Notes: generated by a model not told the origin, from the letters alone. 64,000 bases of DNA from Saccharibacillus sp. O23 (GCF_002205895.1 NZ_NJDE01000014.1:1-64000), one strand, 5' to 3'. Positions 31,545-41,209 are shown, counted from the stretch's first letter. Made by a program: numbers and translations.

Positions 31545-32298
31545 GCGGCTTGATTGGCTGCCGCCCGTCGATTATCCGACCGAGACGGAGCAGCGCCGGC
31601 AGATCGGCCGAATCGTGCAGATCGCGCTGCCCAAACGCCTATCGTTCCCGGCCTACGTAACCGAGATGTACCGTCAGGTCGGATTCCGCCATCTGTTCCG
31701 GGATCTGACGGAGATCGTATTCGTGCTGCTGCTTGGGATAGGCGTATGGATTTTCACGGCTTTGTTCGCGATGGAGCAGCGGAATACGGAGCTGGCTTAC
31801 GGTTTTATTTTTATGGTATCGCCGCTGCTGTATCTGGCGATTTCGGCGCTCTTTTTCGCCGAGCTGCGCCGCAGCGATACGTACGCGGTCGAGATGGCCT
31901 GCCGGTACAACGTTTATCAGCTCGCATCGCTGCGCATGCTGGCTTTTGCGGCCGTTTGTCTGGTGCTGAACGCCGCGCTCGTCTGCTGGCTCTCGCTCGC
32001 TTACGGAAGCGTCGACGCGCCGCGCGGCCTGCTGCTGTCGGCTTCGTCGCTCATGCTGTTCGCGGCGGCTTTTCTATACGGCCTGCTGCGCGGACGAAGC
32101 ACGGCGGCGCGTTACGGCTGGGTAGCGCTGTGGCCGGTACTGAATCTGATATTAGGGATCGCGGCTCCGAGAATCTACGGTTTGCTGATGATACAGCTCC
32201 CGCTCTATGTGTATGCCGTGATGTTCGCGCTCGGCGGCTGGCTCTATTTCCGGCAGATTCGGCGGTTGATCGCGATTCGTCCCGGAAGATCGGTATAG
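31498..32298 (+). CDS. Multi-pass membrane protein of the ECF-ABC operon
   Basis: 266 aa. A hydrophilic N-terminal part of about 70 residues is followed by six likely membrane helices (from LTEIVFVLLLGIGVWIFTAL on). The ATG lies within the sigma factor gene, in another frame, after GGAGGGAG. No family was recognised. Tight overlap with the sigma gene suggests it either restrains that sigma factor from the membrane or works with the ABC transporter encoded next; neither is shown. Confidence 0.8.
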   Translation: MTKQNLRPRSGEPASERLDWLPPVDYPTETEQRRQIGRIVQIALPKRLSFPAYVTEMYRQVGFRHLFRDLTEIVFVLLLGIGVWIFTALFAMEQRNTELAYGFIFMVSPLLYLAISALFFAELRRSDTYAVEMACRYNVYQLASLRMLAFAAVCLVLNAALVCWLSLAYGSVDAPRGLLLSASSLMLFAAAFLYGLLRGRSTAARYGWVALWPVLNLILGIAAPRIYGLLMIQLPLYVYAVMFALGGWLYFRQIRRLIAIRPGRSV

Positions 32299-32329
32299 AA
32301 TCGTGCGGATAAGATAAAAAGGAGAGTGA

Positions 32330-33253
32330 ATGATCATGCTGACGGTTCGCGGAGCCGGAAAACGTTACGGAGAAACGCGGGTGCTGGAAGGACTCGATCT
32401 GGAATTCGGCAGCGGCGTATACGGCCTGCTGGCTCCCAACGGAGCCGGCAAAACGACGCTGCTCAAGATGCTGGCCGGTCTGCTGCCGCCTACGGAAGGC
32501 GAGATCTTGTACGACAGACAGCCGCTCGCGGCGCTGGACGAACGGTATCGGGAAGTGCTCGGCTATCTGCCGCAGCGATTCGGGTATTATCCGAACGATA
32601 CGCCGCTCAAATATATGCAGTATCTGGCCGCGATCAAAGGGATGGATCGGCGCGAATCGCTCAAGCGTTCGGAGGAACTGCTCGATCTCGTCGCGCTCGG
32701 CGAAGTCAAACGCAAGAAAATGAAGACCTTCTCGGGCGGCATGATCCAGCGGGTCGGCATCGCGCAGGCGCTGCTGAACGATCCCCGCGTGCTGATTCTG
32801 GACGAACCGACGGCCGGACTCGATCCCAAAGAACGGGCACGGTTTCGTCGTCTGCTGACGCGGCTCGGACGCGACCGCACCGTGATCTTGTCGACCCATG
32901 TCGTCTCGGACGTGGAATCGGCGGCCAACGAGATTCTCATGCTCAAAGACGGCAGACTGTTCGCCAAAGACCGCCCGGAAGCCGTCTGCGAGGTTCTGAA
33001 CAGGCGAGTATACGAAACGAAGCTGACGGACGCGGAGATCGACGAGTTTCGAAACCGGCATGTCATTCTGGCCGAGCGCGGGGAACCGGGCGGCTGGAGC
33101 GTGCGTTTCGCGGTCTCCGAAGAGACCCGTCCGTTCGAGAGCTGGCAGGCCGTCGAACCGGGATTGGAAGACGTGTTCTTATACGTGTACCGGGATGCGG
33201 AACAAGGGAAAAAGCCGGCCGCGACTTCATGGAAAAGCGGGGTGAACGTATGA
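32330..33253 (+). CDS. ABC transporter ATP-binding protein
   Basis: 307 aa. Walker A APNGAGKTTL near 40, Q-loop LPQRFGY, signature FSGGMIQRVGIAQ near 140, Walker B VLILDEPTAGLD near 160, H-loop STHVVSDVE. It is the nucleotide-binding subunit of an export-type (ABC-2) transporter whose membrane partner is encoded next with an ATGA overlap. AAAAGGAG precedes ATG by six bases. Confidence 0.94.
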   Translation: MIMLTVRGAGKRYGETRVLEGLDLEFGSGVYGLLAPNGAGKTTLLKMLAGLLPPTEGEILYDRQPLAALDERYREVLGYLPQRFGYYPNDTPLKYMQYLAAIKGMDRRESLKRSEELLDLVALGEVKRKKMKTFSGGMIQRVGIAQALLNDPRVLILDEPTAGLDPKERARFRRLLTRLGRDRTVILSTHVVSDVESAANEILMLKDGRLFAKDRPEAVCEVLNRRVYETKLTDAEIDEFRNRHVILAERGEPGGWSVRFAVSEETRPFESWQAVEPGLEDVFLYVYRDAEQGKKPAATSWKSGVNV

Positions 33254-34437
33254 ACAAGCGCAGAAAGCCGAGAGCTTCGAACGCGCGGTTGATCGGATTG
33301 GAGTTCAGGAAATTGTTTATGCCCAAAAGGCTCGTTTTCGCCGCTTTTATTCTGCTGTGCGGAGGGCTGTGGCTGTATCCGTTCCAAGTTCTGTATCCCG
33401 GTCCGCAGTTCCCCGATTACGAGACCCGGATCGCGGCGGAGATGGAAGCGAAGTACGGCACGCTGATCGACGATCGGGAGTGGGAAGCGTTCAAGCAGGA
33501 TCGCGCGGAGAAAATCGCCGAAGCGGATGCGTATATTCAAGCCGACCCGCTGTTCGCCGCGGCGAATCTGGACAGCTACGAACGGTATATGAAGCGGGGG
33601 CAGATGCCGAACGGAGGGACCTTGGAACTGGATGCGCATGTTCGTTCCGGTCCGAAAAAAGAACTGTTCGAGGAGCTTCGGAAGGGCAGCGAGCTGATCG
33701 TCCGCTACGAAGACGATTATCGCTGGACGATGGGCAAAGGCACGGCGCTGATGAACGAAGCCGAACGACAAAGGCTGCAGGAGATCGAAGCCCGGAGCGG
33801 CGTTTCGGTGCTGCCGTCAAGCGTTTTCTACGCCTATGCCTCTTCGGGCATCTTGTACCGCCTCGCGATGACGGCCATGCTGACGACCGCGCTGCTGGTT
33901 ATGCATATCCATATCGGCGATCGGCGCGCGGGATTGAGCGAGCTTCAAGGAACCTCGCGCGTCGGCAGGAACAAGCTGCTGCGGATCAAGACGGCCGCGG
34001 CGCTGCTGATCGGTACAATGGTGTCGGCGATCCTGCTGGCCGTGCTGCTGATCGCTTACCGCTTCAGCGATGCTTGGGATCTTATGGGAGCGGATATCAG
34101 CGGAAGGTTCAATTTCTTGTTCATGTACGACCTGACGTTCTTGCAGTATATCCTGCTGACTTACGGCGCGGTATTCGTATTGAGCTGGATCGCCGCGCTG
34201 CTGACCGCTTTTTATTCGGCCGTCGCGCCTAATCTTCAGCTCTTGGCCGCCGCGATCGTCGTCACGCTGTTCTTTTTTTTCAAAGGCGACTTCATTCTCA
34301 ACCGACTGCTTGATTTCATGCTGTACGGCAGCAGGCCGCTGCTCGAACCGTCTCTGATCCTCGGCGGACTGCTGCTGCTCGGCATCGCGTTAACTTGGGT
34401 AGCGCAGAAACAAGAAACTTGGCGGTGGAGTCGATAA
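33250..34437 (+). CDS. ABC-2-type membrane subunit of the ECF operon
   Basis: 395 aa. One membrane helix near the N-terminus (RLVFAAFILLCGGLWLYPF) is followed by a large extracytoplasmic, charged region (about 50-190). Then come five helices (from LYRLAMTAMLTTALLVMHI). This layout is common for ABC-2 permeases. It starts inside the ATPase stop codon. The substrate is unknown; regulation by an ECF sigma factor suggests an envelope or peptide stress role. Confidence 0.85.
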   Translation: MNKRRKPRASNARLIGLEFRKLFMPKRLVFAAFILLCGGLWLYPFQVLYPGPQFPDYETRIAAEMEAKYGTLIDDREWEAFKQDRAEKIAEADAYIQADPLFAAANLDSYERYMKRGQMPNGGTLELDAHVRSGPKKELFEELRKGSELIVRYEDDYRWTMGKGTALMNEAERQRLQEIEARSGVSVLPSSVFYAYASSGILYRLAMTAMLTTALLVMHIHIGDRRAGLSELQGTSRVGRNKLLRIKTAAALLIGTMVSAILLAVLLIAYRFSDAWDLMGADISGRFNFLFMYDLTFLQYILLTYGAVFVLSWIAALLTAFYSAVAPNLQLLAAAIVVTLFFFFKGDFILNRLLDFMLYGSRPLLEPSLILGGLLLLGIALTWVAQKQETWRWSR

Positions 34438-34480
34438 GCCTGAACAAGAACGCCGCCTTGAACCGCTTCCGCTCGCCGGT

Positions 34481-34509
34481 TTGGAGAATCTTTCGACATC
34501 CTCTATAGT
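34481..34509 (+). promoter_or_regulatory. Sigma-A promoter ahead of the DUF4253 gene
   Basis: TTGGAG (34481-34486), 17-bp spacer, TATAGT (34504-34509). Confidence 0.55.
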
Positions 34510-34594
34510 AGAAAAAGAGGGCGAGGCGGAAGTTCGATCGTAAAAGGCGGCAAACCGCGTTTCGCCGATGAAGGAAATCGGGAGGCGAGCGAAA

Positions 34595-35365
34595 GTGAGC
34601 GAAGAAGTGATGGATCGGCTGCGGGAATACGGGGTGCAGCTTGCGGAGAAAGAATCGATCGAACGGCTGCTGCAAGCGCAAAGCGGGCAGGTACGCGTGC
34701 TGATCTGCTCCGGCGGGAATATCGAGGAAATGTTGGAAGAAGCGGCGGACGGCCAAGAATCGATCGGTCCTTATGTCGAAAAGCAGGTGCAGGCTGCGGA
34801 AGGGTTATCCGCAGAAGACGTACTGAGAGGGCTGGCCGACGCGGTATTGGCCGAGATGGGCGAAGCGGCCGAAGAACGGGGAAGCGGCTTGAACGAGTCG
34901 TACCGGGCCTATGCGGCGCAATGGGAAGACGGAATCGGCATGTTGGACGAACAGGTTCCGGCTTCGGCGAGTCGCGGCACGGAAACTTCGGCCGCGCTGC
35001 CCGATCGCGCTTGGATCGAGCGCAATGAGGAAGAGGCTTTGCTGCTGCTCGACCTGCCGGAAAAGCAGGCTTGGACAGCTCCGCTCGTCGTCCCGATGGG
35101 CGGCTATAACGAATGTCCGCAGCCGCTCGATCAGGCCGTGATGTTCCGCGATTGGCAGCGGCGTTTCGGCGCGGTGCCTGCGGCCGTCACGGAAGATAGT
35201 TGGTTGCTTCGGGTGAAGCAAAGACCGGAAACGGACGAAGAAGCGCTCGATTTGGCGAAAGAACACTTCATCTTCTGCCAATACGTGCTGGAATCGTTCC
35301 AGACGATCGGGCAGTACGCGGCCTATCTGAAAACCGCGGGTACGTGGGAGTTCTGGTGGGATTGA
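34595..35365 (+). CDS. DUF4253 domain-containing protein
   Basis: 256 aa. The last 100 residues fit DUF4253: PMGGYNECPQPLDQAV, FRDWQRRFGAVPAAVTEDSW, EALDLAKEHFIFCQYV and a final WEFWWD. The N-terminal 100 residues are acidic and helical without known similarity. GTG 34595 is chosen because GGGAGG lies nine bases upstream; ATG 34568 lacks such a site. Function is unknown. Domains of this type occur in immunity-like settings, but no toxin gene is near. Confidence 0.8.
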   Translation: MSEEVMDRLREYGVQLAEKESIERLLQAQSGQVRVLICSGGNIEEMLEEAADGQESIGPYVEKQVQAAEGLSAEDVLRGLADAVLAEMGEAAEERGSGLNESYRAYAAQWEDGIGMLDEQVPASASRGTETSAALPDRAWIERNEEEALLLLDLPEKQAWTAPLVVPMGGYNECPQPLDQAVMFRDWQRRFGAVPAAVTEDSWLLRVKQRPETDEEALDLAKEHFIFCQYVLESFQTIGQYAAYLKTAGTWEFWWD

Positions 35366-35383
35366 ACCGGAGACGAAATTAAA

Positions 35384-35408
35384 AGCAGCCGAAAGGCTGT
35401 TTTTTTTT
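35384..35408 (+). terminator. Intrinsic terminator after the DUF4253 gene
   Basis: GCAGCC-GAAA-GGCTGT followed by eight T (to 35408). Confidence 0.9.
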
Positions 35409-35512
35409 ATGAAAAGATGAACGGACTCGCCATAGTTCCGCCCTGTTGCCGGCTGTCCGTATCGGGCACAATAGACACAGATCCTTTACGGGATTCGCGA
35501 ACGGCTTCCCCG

Positions 35513-35619
35513 GGCGAGGACCTCCGAACGGTCCCGCGGTGCCGGACAGTCTCTGTGCCGGTATGCCGGAAGACCTTCGCAAGCGAACGTCTTATTGGGG
35601 TTCGATTCCCCGCCTCGCC
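35513..35619 (+). ncRNA. tRNA-like element, anticodon not assignable
   Basis: Seven-base acceptor arms GGCGAGG (35513-35519) and CCTCGCC (35613-35619) pair perfectly. Directly before the 3' arm is a T-arm, TGGGG-TTCGATT-CCCCG, with the invariant TTCGA loop. After the 5' arm CCG/CGG (35524-35526 with 35537-35539) can form a short D-arm whose loop has GG. A long variable-type arm, AAGAC...GTCTT around TTCG-CAAG-CGAA, fits a class II tRNA. The anticodon arm fails: the best stem leaves a 12-base loop, total length is 107, and no CCA follows. It may be a decayed tRNA gene or a tRNA-mimicking RNA. Confidence 0.35.
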
Positions 35620-35644
35620 GGCTACGCGAGCTTTGGTAAAGCGC

Positions 35645-35664
35645 GCTCCCGTCAGGGAGCACCA
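35645..35664 (+). other. Acceptor-like mini-hairpin ending in ACCA
   Basis: GCTCCC-GTCA-GGGAGC followed by ACCA, 25 bases after the tRNA-like element. It looks like an acceptor stem closed by a tetraloop. Chance cannot be excluded. Confidence 0.25.
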
Positions 35665-35938
35665 TTGATGAAGATCTTTGAAGCGGCAAGCCCTGCCGAG
35701 CCGCCTGTACGGGGCAACGGACGCGCGGGCAAGCTTTGCAGTCCGGCGGATTCGCCGCCGCAGGCCGCCGCCGAAGAAACGAGGCAGAACGACCCGAGCG
35801 GCTTTCCGAAGTCTGGACGGCAGTCGAGGGTCGGACAGCTCTTTTCTTTCCGGCGCGCTATCGCTTCGGCTCAAGCCGGATTCCGTTTGTTTCGCGCGCG
35901 GGCTTCCGCCGCAAAGATCGATTAAGGAGGAACTTTTC

Positions 35939-37258
35939 ATGAATCCGATCCGCAATCCTTTATCCATAACGGCTCAGCCGCACGGCCGCAAAATTCCCGG
36001 TCTGCCGGGCCAAGATATTCATCCGGGTTCCTCGAATCCGCAGTCCGATCCGAATGTCGTCCGGTTGGGCGGCGGTTTTCGGACCGTCGAGGTGCAGGAA
36101 GGCGAACGGGCGCTGCTGCTTGAACGCGGCCGCTACGTTCGGCTGCTGAATCCGGGGCGGCATCGTTTCTTCGACGGGGCCGGAGGCAAGCGGTCCTTGA
36201 TCTTCAAACGGCTGGATCAGCCGTTCGATTATCGGCCTTCGGTCGGTTCGAGATTAGGCGAAAACGGCAGCTCGGCCGACACGGATGTGCGGTTGTATGC
36301 CGGAGACGCCGAGCTGGCGGCGCAGCTTGCCGTCGTCGAAGTCGGCGATGACGAATACGTGCTGCATCTGGAGAACGGACGTCTGCGCGACGTCTTGGCA
36401 GCGGGTACTTACGCGTACTGGAACGAGCCGGTCGCGCACACGTTCATCCGCGCGGACATCCGTACGCCGGAGATCGGACCCGGCATCGGCCGTTCGCTGC
36501 TGGAGAAGATCGACGGCGCTTATATCCATAAGATCGACGTGGCGAGCCACGAAGTCGGACTGCTGTATTTCGACAATCGTTTGCAGCGGCAGCTTCCTCC
36601 GGGACGCAGCTTTTTCTGGCGCGGCGCGGAGACGGTCGCGGTCAAGACGTTCGATCTTCGCCGTCAGCAGCTCGACATGACCGGTCAAGAGATTCTGACC
36701 GAAGACAAAGTGGCGCTGCGGCTGAACTTCGTCTGCCAATACAAGATCGTCGATCCGCTCAAAGCGGCGGAGATCAAAGACTTCGAGAACCAAGTCTACG
36801 TGCAGCTTCAACTGCTGCTGCGCGAATACGTGGGTACGTTGAAGCTCGACGATCTGCTGCGCATGAAACAGGAGATCGGAGATTACGTGCTCGGCCGTTT
36901 GCAGCCGAGCGGCAGCGAATACGGCGTTAATTTTCTGTCCGCCGGACTCAAAGACGTGATTCTGCCGGGCGAAGTCCGAGCGATCCTGAACACGGTGCTG
37001 CTCGCCGAGAAGAAAGCGCAGGCGAACATGATCACCCGGCGCGAAGAGACGGCATCCACGCGAAGCCTGCTCAACACCGCCAAGCTCATGGACGAGAACG
37101 CGACGCTGTACCGGCTCAAAGAGCTGGAGTTCGTCGAAAAGATCTGCGAGAAGATCGGAACCGTTTCGCTCAGCGGCGGCGGCAATCTGCTGGAGCAGAT
37201 GAACGGCCTGTTGGGTCTTCGCCAGCCCGAGTTCGAGCCGCGCCGAGCGCTCGAATAA
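35939..37258 (+). CDS. Slipin/SPFH (band 7) family protein
   Basis: 439 aa. The SPFH domain is at about 200-380, with the typical [22 protein letters not shown] and AVR-like end, then a helical tail ([23 protein letters not shown]). There is no signal peptide or membrane helix. Three related beta segments occur in a row at about 50-80, 132-161 and 199-227, each of the form V-x(4)-E-x-x-LL-x-x-GR-x(3)-L-x-PG-x-x-x-F(W). SPFH proteins organise membrane microdomains or scaffold proteases. AAGGAGG precedes ATG. Confidence 0.85.
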   Translation: MNPIRNPLSITAQPHGRKIPGLPGQDIHPGSSNPQSDPNVVRLGGGFRTVEVQEGERALLLERGRYVRLLNPGRHRFFDGAGGKRSLIFKRLDQPFDYRPSVGSRLGENGSSADTDVRLYAGDAELAAQLAVVEVGDDEYVLHLENGRLRDVLAAGTYAYWNEPVAHTFIRADIRTPEIGPGIGRSLLEKIDGAYIHKIDVASHEVGLLYFDNRLQRQLPPGRSFFWRGAETVAVKTFDLRRQQLDMTGQEILTEDKVALRLNFVCQYKIVDPLKAAEIKDFENQVYVQLQLLLREYVGTLKLDDLLRMKQEIGDYVLGRLQPSGSEYGVNFLSAGLKDVILPGEVRAILNTVLLAEKKAQANMITRREETASTRSLLNTAKLMDENATLYRLKELEFVEKICEKIGTVSLSGGGNLLEQMNGLLGLRQPEFEPRRALE

Positions 37259-37356
37259 AAGCTTTATCGAAGCTGCGGGATCGAGGGTTAAAGTCGACGG
37301 ATTCTGCATGGATAAGCCGTTCGACTTTTGGCTTTACTCATAGAAACGTTTCGTTT

Positions 37357-37400
37357 GCTGCGTATTCGATCAAATCGATCGAATATGCAGCTTTTTATTT
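37357..37400 (+). terminator. Intrinsic terminator of the slipin gene
   Basis: Fifteen-base arms (37357-37371 and 37377-37391, one G-U) around loop AAATC, then TTTTTATTT. A second, weaker hairpin, AAAGTCGA/TCGACTTT, lies just upstream at 37290-37328. Confidence 0.88.
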
Positions 37401-37456
37401 GTCGGCAATCGAATCGGGGTACAATTTTGCACTAATTCTGTCGATAAATATCGAAA
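37398..37456 (+). promoter_or_regulatory. Candidate promoters of the chemoreceptor gene
   Basis: A sigma-A-like pair is TTTGTC (37398-37403), 16 bp, TACAAT (37420-37425). Further down GTCGATAA (near 37440-37447) with a TACA about 16 bases earlier resembles the motility sigma-D pattern TAAA-N15-GCCGATAT. Both are weak; sigma-D control would fit a chemoreceptor. Confidence 0.35.
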
Positions 37457-37551
37457 ATAAACGTCACGGTTTGGCTGCTTTCTTCATAGGGATGATTTCC
37501 CGAAGCGCCGCCGAATTTTCGCCCGATAACGGCGCACAGGGAGGGTCTTAC

Positions 37552-39528
37552 ATGAATCTGAAAATGAAATTGGCAATCGTGCTGGTCGTCGTGACCTTAG
37601 TAGGAACCGGAAGCATCGGTGCCGTATCGCTCAGCAGCATCCGCAGCGAGGCGACTAAATCGATTAATGCGAACCTCCGCAGCACGGCCGAGAACACCGC
37701 GATCCAAATCGGCGGTTGGGTCGGCAAGAATGCGAAAGTCGTGGAAACCACGGCGGAAGTGATTCAATCTTCGGTGCCGCTCGATCAGATCAAAGAAAGT
37801 CAGCTGCAAGCTTACACGTCCGATTCCAACAAAAATAATCTTTCCGATATTTACATCGGCATGGAAGACGGCCGAATGATCGACGGTTCCGGATGGGTGC
37901 CGGAAGCCGGATACGACGTCAAAGCGCGCCCGTGGTATATCGAAGGCAAAGCCGCCAACGCGCTGAACTTCAGCAATCCGTACAAGGACCTGATCAGCGG
38001 CGAATACGCCGTCTCGATCGGTTATCCGCTGCATGATTCGGCAGGCAAAGTGGCGGGCGTGGTCGCGGGCGACATGAAGCTCTCCACGCTCACCGAGCTG
38101 ATCAACAATATCAAGATCGACGGCGGGTTCGCTTTTATGGCGGATAAGACGGGCGTGGTGCTGGCGCATCCCGACAAAGACGACGTCAATAAGCCGCTGT
38201 CCGAGATTGCCGACTACTCCGGCATTGCCGATCAACTGCTGAAGAACGATTCGGGCAGCTTGGAATATACGTACAAAGGCGAAACGCAGCTCTTGTACTA
38301 TCAAAAAGTCGAAGGTACGGGTTGGGTCGTCGCTTCGTCGGTCTCCAAAAGCCATGCTTTCGCCGATTACGTTCAAATGCGCAACCTGTTCATCTTCGGC
38401 ATTCTGGGCATGGTCGCCGTGCTGGCCGTACTGGCCGTGCTCGCGGCCGCAAGACTGATCAAACCGCTGATCCTGCTGCAAAAGAGCGCGCAGCGCTTGT
38501 CCGAAGGCGATCTGACGGCGACGGTCGACGTGAAAGGCAAAGACGAGATCGGCAAGCTCGGCGCCGCGTTCAACGAGATGTCCGCCAGCCTGCGCGAACT
38601 GATTCACGCTGCCGCGGCTTCGGCCGAAGGCGTGGAAAACTCGGCCAAGCATATGCATGAACGGGCCGAAGGAGCCAAACACATTTCCGATCAAATCGCG
38701 GTCGTGATCGAAGAATTGGCGAGAGGCGCGACGGATCAAGCTTCTTCGATCCAAAGCGGCGTCGAGCAGATCGGCGGCATCAATGCTTCGATCGACGCGA
38801 TCGCCAGCAGCGCGGGCCAAGCGGCCGCCAGCGCGGACGAAGTGACCGGCGCGATGCGCGGCGGACTGGAAGCCGTCGATTCGCAGAGCGAACTGACGCA
38901 GGCCAGCCGCAGTTCGGCCGAACGCGTGGAAGAAGCCAACCGCCGTCTCGGTCAGCAGACCGTCAAGATCGGCGAAGCGGTCAGCTTGATCCATACCGTC
39001 GCCAAGCAGACCAACCTGCTGGCTTTGAACGCCGCGATCGAAGCGGCGCGCGCGGGCGAACACGGCAAAGGCTTCAGCGTCGTCGCGGACGAAGTGCGCA
39101 AGTTGGCCGAACAAGCCCGTTCTTCGGCGGCGGATATCGATACGCTGCTCGAAGGCGTACAGGAAGCGGGCCGTCAGAGCATCGACGAGATTCGCGAGTT
39201 CCAAATGATGGTCGATAAACAGATTCAGGCCGCGGCATCGACGCGCGAAGCGTTCGACACGATCCGCAGCTCGGTAGACGGCATCACGGGCCGAATCCGC
39301 GAAGTGTCCGGCGCGTCGGAAGAATTGAAGCACAGCGCCGATCACGTATCGGCGATCATGACCGATATCGCGGCAGTCGCGGAGCAGAGCGCGGCGAGCA
39401 CGGAGCAGGCGGCTTCTTCCACGCAAGAACAAGCCCAAGCGATCTCCAGCATCTCCGATCTGTCGGGCGAAGTGTCCGATAACGTCGACGAGCTGCGCGG
39501 CCGGATTGCCCGTTTCAAGACGGAATAA
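37552..39528 (+). CDS. Methyl-accepting chemotaxis protein with dCache sensor
   Basis: 658 aa. N-terminal membrane helix (about 6-25), extracellular dCache domain (about 30-275) with the ligand-pocket block [13 protein letters not shown] and [18 protein letters not shown], second helix (about 280-305), HAMP (about 306-360), and a cytoplasmic signalling domain with the hairpin tip [35 protein letters not shown]. dCache receptors of this type often sense amino acids or other small molecules. ATG 37552 follows AGGGAGGG; the frame opens 51 codons earlier without a ribosome-binding site. No CheR-binding pentapeptide is at the C-terminus. Confidence 0.94.
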   Translation: MNLKMKLAIVLVVVTLVGTGSIGAVSLSSIRSEATKSINANLRSTAENTAIQIGGWVGKNAKVVETTAEVIQSSVPLDQIKESQLQAYTSDSNKNNLSDIYIGMEDGRMIDGSGWVPEAGYDVKARPWYIEGKAANALNFSNPYKDLISGEYAVSIGYPLHDSAGKVAGVVAGDMKLSTLTELINNIKIDGGFAFMADKTGVVLAHPDKDDVNKPLSEIADYSGIADQLLKNDSGSLEYTYKGETQLLYYQKVEGTGWVVASSVSKSHAFADYVQMRNLFIFGILGMVAVLAVLAVLAAARLIKPLILLQKSAQRLSEGDLTATVDVKGKDEIGKLGAAFNEMSASLRELIHAAAASAEGVENSAKHMHERAEGAKHISDQIAVVIEELARGATDQASSIQSGVEQIGGINASIDAIASSAGQAAASADEVTGAMRGGLEAVDSQSELTQASRSSAERVEEANRRLGQQTVKIGEAVSLIHTVAKQTNLLALNAAIEAARAGEHGKGFSVVADEVRKLAEQARSSAADIDTLLEGVQEAGRQSIDEIREFQMMVDKQIQAAASTREAFDTIRSSVDGITGRIREVSGASEELKHSADHVSAIMTDIAAVAEQSAASTEQAASSTQEQAQAISSISDLSGEVSDNVDELRGRIARFKTE

Positions 39529-39593
39529 GCGAGCTTGCTCCGTTTGACGATCATCCGAAGAACGCGTTCGAATTCGATCGCTTTTCCGAACAG

Positions 39594-39625
39594 GCCGGTT
39601 TCCTTTCTGAAGGAACCGGCTTTTT
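39594..39625 (+). terminator. Intrinsic terminator of the chemoreceptor gene
   Basis: GCCGGTTTCCTT (39594-39605), loop TCTG, AAGGAACCGGC (39610-39620) with one bulged base, five T. Confidence 0.85.
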
Positions 39626-39708
39626 CGAGCGTTTATTTTCCAAAAAGCCCCCGGTCGGTTAAACTAACATCAGGATGGAACTGCACGAAGAGAAGGGAGC
39701 AGACAAAA

Positions 39709-40809
39709 ATGAAGGAAGAAGAACAGAAGATCGAGTACGATTCCGAACGCGAATCGGATCCGCAAGAGGCTTCGCCGGGTTGGGACGCGATCGACGCCGA
39801 GCTGAACAAGCATTATGCGGGCACGGAACCTTTTCATTACGGCACGTTGATCTCTTATCGGCTGGGCGGCCCCGATCCGTTGGACGGCGTCAGCGTGTAT
39901 AAACGGGACGAACCGGTTCCTCATTGGCATTATGTCACGTACGGGTTCACGGAGCTGTACGAGAAGGAGTCGGAGAATACGGAATACAGCGGCTTCGGGT
40001 TCGAATTGACGCTGCGGTTGGCTCGGGAAGGCGAAGAAGAACCGCCGGCATGGGCCGTTAATTTCCTTCAGAATCTGGCGCGTTACGTGTTCAGCAGCGG
40101 GAACGTGTTCCGTCCGGGCCATCATCTGGATGCCAACGGCCCGATCGAAGTCGATCGGGCGACGCCGATTACGGCGGTCGCTTTCGCCGAAGATCCGGAG
40201 CTGGGCGAAGCGGACTCGCCGTTCGGAAAATTCCGTTTCGTTCAAGTCGTAGGGATCACCGCCGACGAACTGGACTTGATCAAAGTCTGGAATACGGACA
40301 GTTTCCTTGAACTGGCGAAGACTCGCCTTCCGCTGTACATGACCGATCTGCGCCGTTCTTCGCTGCTGGAAGACGAGGAGATTCGCCGCGCTGCCGATCT
40401 CGGCGTGCGAACGGAAGGTTCCAGCACGGGCGTGCTGTACTTCGAGAGCCTGGTCTGGGAAGCGCATCACCGTCTGGGCAAAAGCGACTCGTATACGCTT
40501 CAGCTCGGCGCCAAACAGGCCGAATCGCTCGGGCGCATCCTAACCGGAAGATTGATGCACGATCGCGATCTGATGCTGATCGGACCGGACACGCGGGTCA
40601 CGCTGATTCCCGATCTCCAGAATCGGATCGCGGAAGACGAGGAAGGACTGCTGCTCTATCTGAACGCAGACGCGGCGGCCGAACTCGCGCGCAGGTCGGT
40701 TCCGCAGGAAAGCGAATTCGCGCTGGAATGCATGCCCGCTCTGACCGTTCGGATCGTCAAGACGCATCTGCGCGATCATGACGGAAATATCGTGGAGACC
40801 ATCGGATGA
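39709..40809 (+). CDS. Suppressor-of-fused (SUFU) domain protein
   Basis: 366 aa. The SUFU-like domain occupies about 20-190: HYGTLISYRLGGPDPLDGV, HWHYVTYGFTELYEKE and SGFGFELTLRLAR are typical. A second domain at about 230-366 covers the rest. Bacterial SUFU proteins occur as immunity or regulatory proteins in polymorphic toxin loci, but here no toxin gene is adjacent. AGAAGGGAG precedes ATG 39709; the frame opens earlier, without support. Confidence 0.85.
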   Translation: MKEEEQKIEYDSERESDPQEASPGWDAIDAELNKHYAGTEPFHYGTLISYRLGGPDPLDGVSVYKRDEPVPHWHYVTYGFTELYEKESENTEYSGFGFELTLRLAREGEEEPPAWAVNFLQNLARYVFSSGNVFRPGHHLDANGPIEVDRATPITAVAFAEDPELGEADSPFGKFRFVQVVGITADELDLIKVWNTDSFLELAKTRLPLYMTDLRRSSLLEDEEIRRAADLGVRTEGSSTGVLYFESLVWEAHHRLGKSDSYTLQLGAKQAESLGRILTGRLMHDRDLMLIGPDTRVTLIPDLQNRIAEDEEGLLLYLNADAAAELARRSVPQESEFALECMPALTVRIVKTHLRDHDGNIVETIG

Positions 40810-41209
40810 AGCAGCGAGGCGGATCGTCGCCCGAATATTCGCGGTTTGCTTACCGAGATCCGTCAACCGCAAACGCTTATGGCGCTCGACCGAATCGAAT
40901 TTCGGTCGGGCGTCTTTTGCCGTTCGGAGCGACGGGGCGGCCATCCCGCTGCCGGATATAGGAAGCGAGGACATTCGCATAGAGAAAGGGTCCGGGCTTT
41001 TTAAGCGGATTCGTCGGCAAAACTAGGAACGAAAATAGTCGTTTAAAAGCTAAACGTTCAAAAGCGAGCATCCGATATATCATTCATGCCAGAAATTGTC
41101 GTCACGGCTTTTTCGTATTCGATTTGCGGCTCGAAATTAAAGCGCAACCATTCCTGTTGTGACGGAAAATAAAAGGTTTTCATCGGTGAAGAACGAAGTT
41201 GAAATATTT
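40810..41209. other. Intergenic region between the SUFU gene and the fructose operon
   Basis: It holds the terminator at 40883-40917. From about 41000 on it becomes AT-rich, as is typical of an upstream promoter region. No gene, riboswitch or convincing catabolite-response (cre) site was seen. Confidence 0.4.
40883..40917 (+). terminator. Intrinsic terminator of the SUFU gene
   Basis: CGCTCGACCGAA (40883-40894) with TTCGGTCGGGCG (40901-40912, one G-U), then TCTTTT. Confidence 0.75.

Larger units (their letters stand above)
35409..35938 (+). other. Long non-coding stretch upstream of the slipin gene
   Basis: About 530 bases. Near its left end TTGCCG (35446-35451) and an ACAATA-like -10 (about 35468-35473) form a weak promoter. 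It then contains the tRNA-like element (35513-35619) and a short hairpin ending ACCA (35645-35664). From 35670 to 35923 no structure was clear. An open frame runs from 35678 into the slipin gene, but it lacks a ribosome-binding site and its product looks like random Arg/Ser-rich sequence. Confidence 0.45.

Noticed and set aside
32326-33249. Upstream part of the 703-codon frame that contains the ABC permease
   Set aside because: It is the ATPase gene read in another frame; the permease starts at 33250 with an ATGA overlap.
35513-35619. A normal functional tRNA gene
   Set aside because: Acceptor and T-arm fit, but no arrangement gives a 5-bp stem with a 7-base anticodon loop, the length is excessive and CCA is absent. 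Reported only as tRNA-like.
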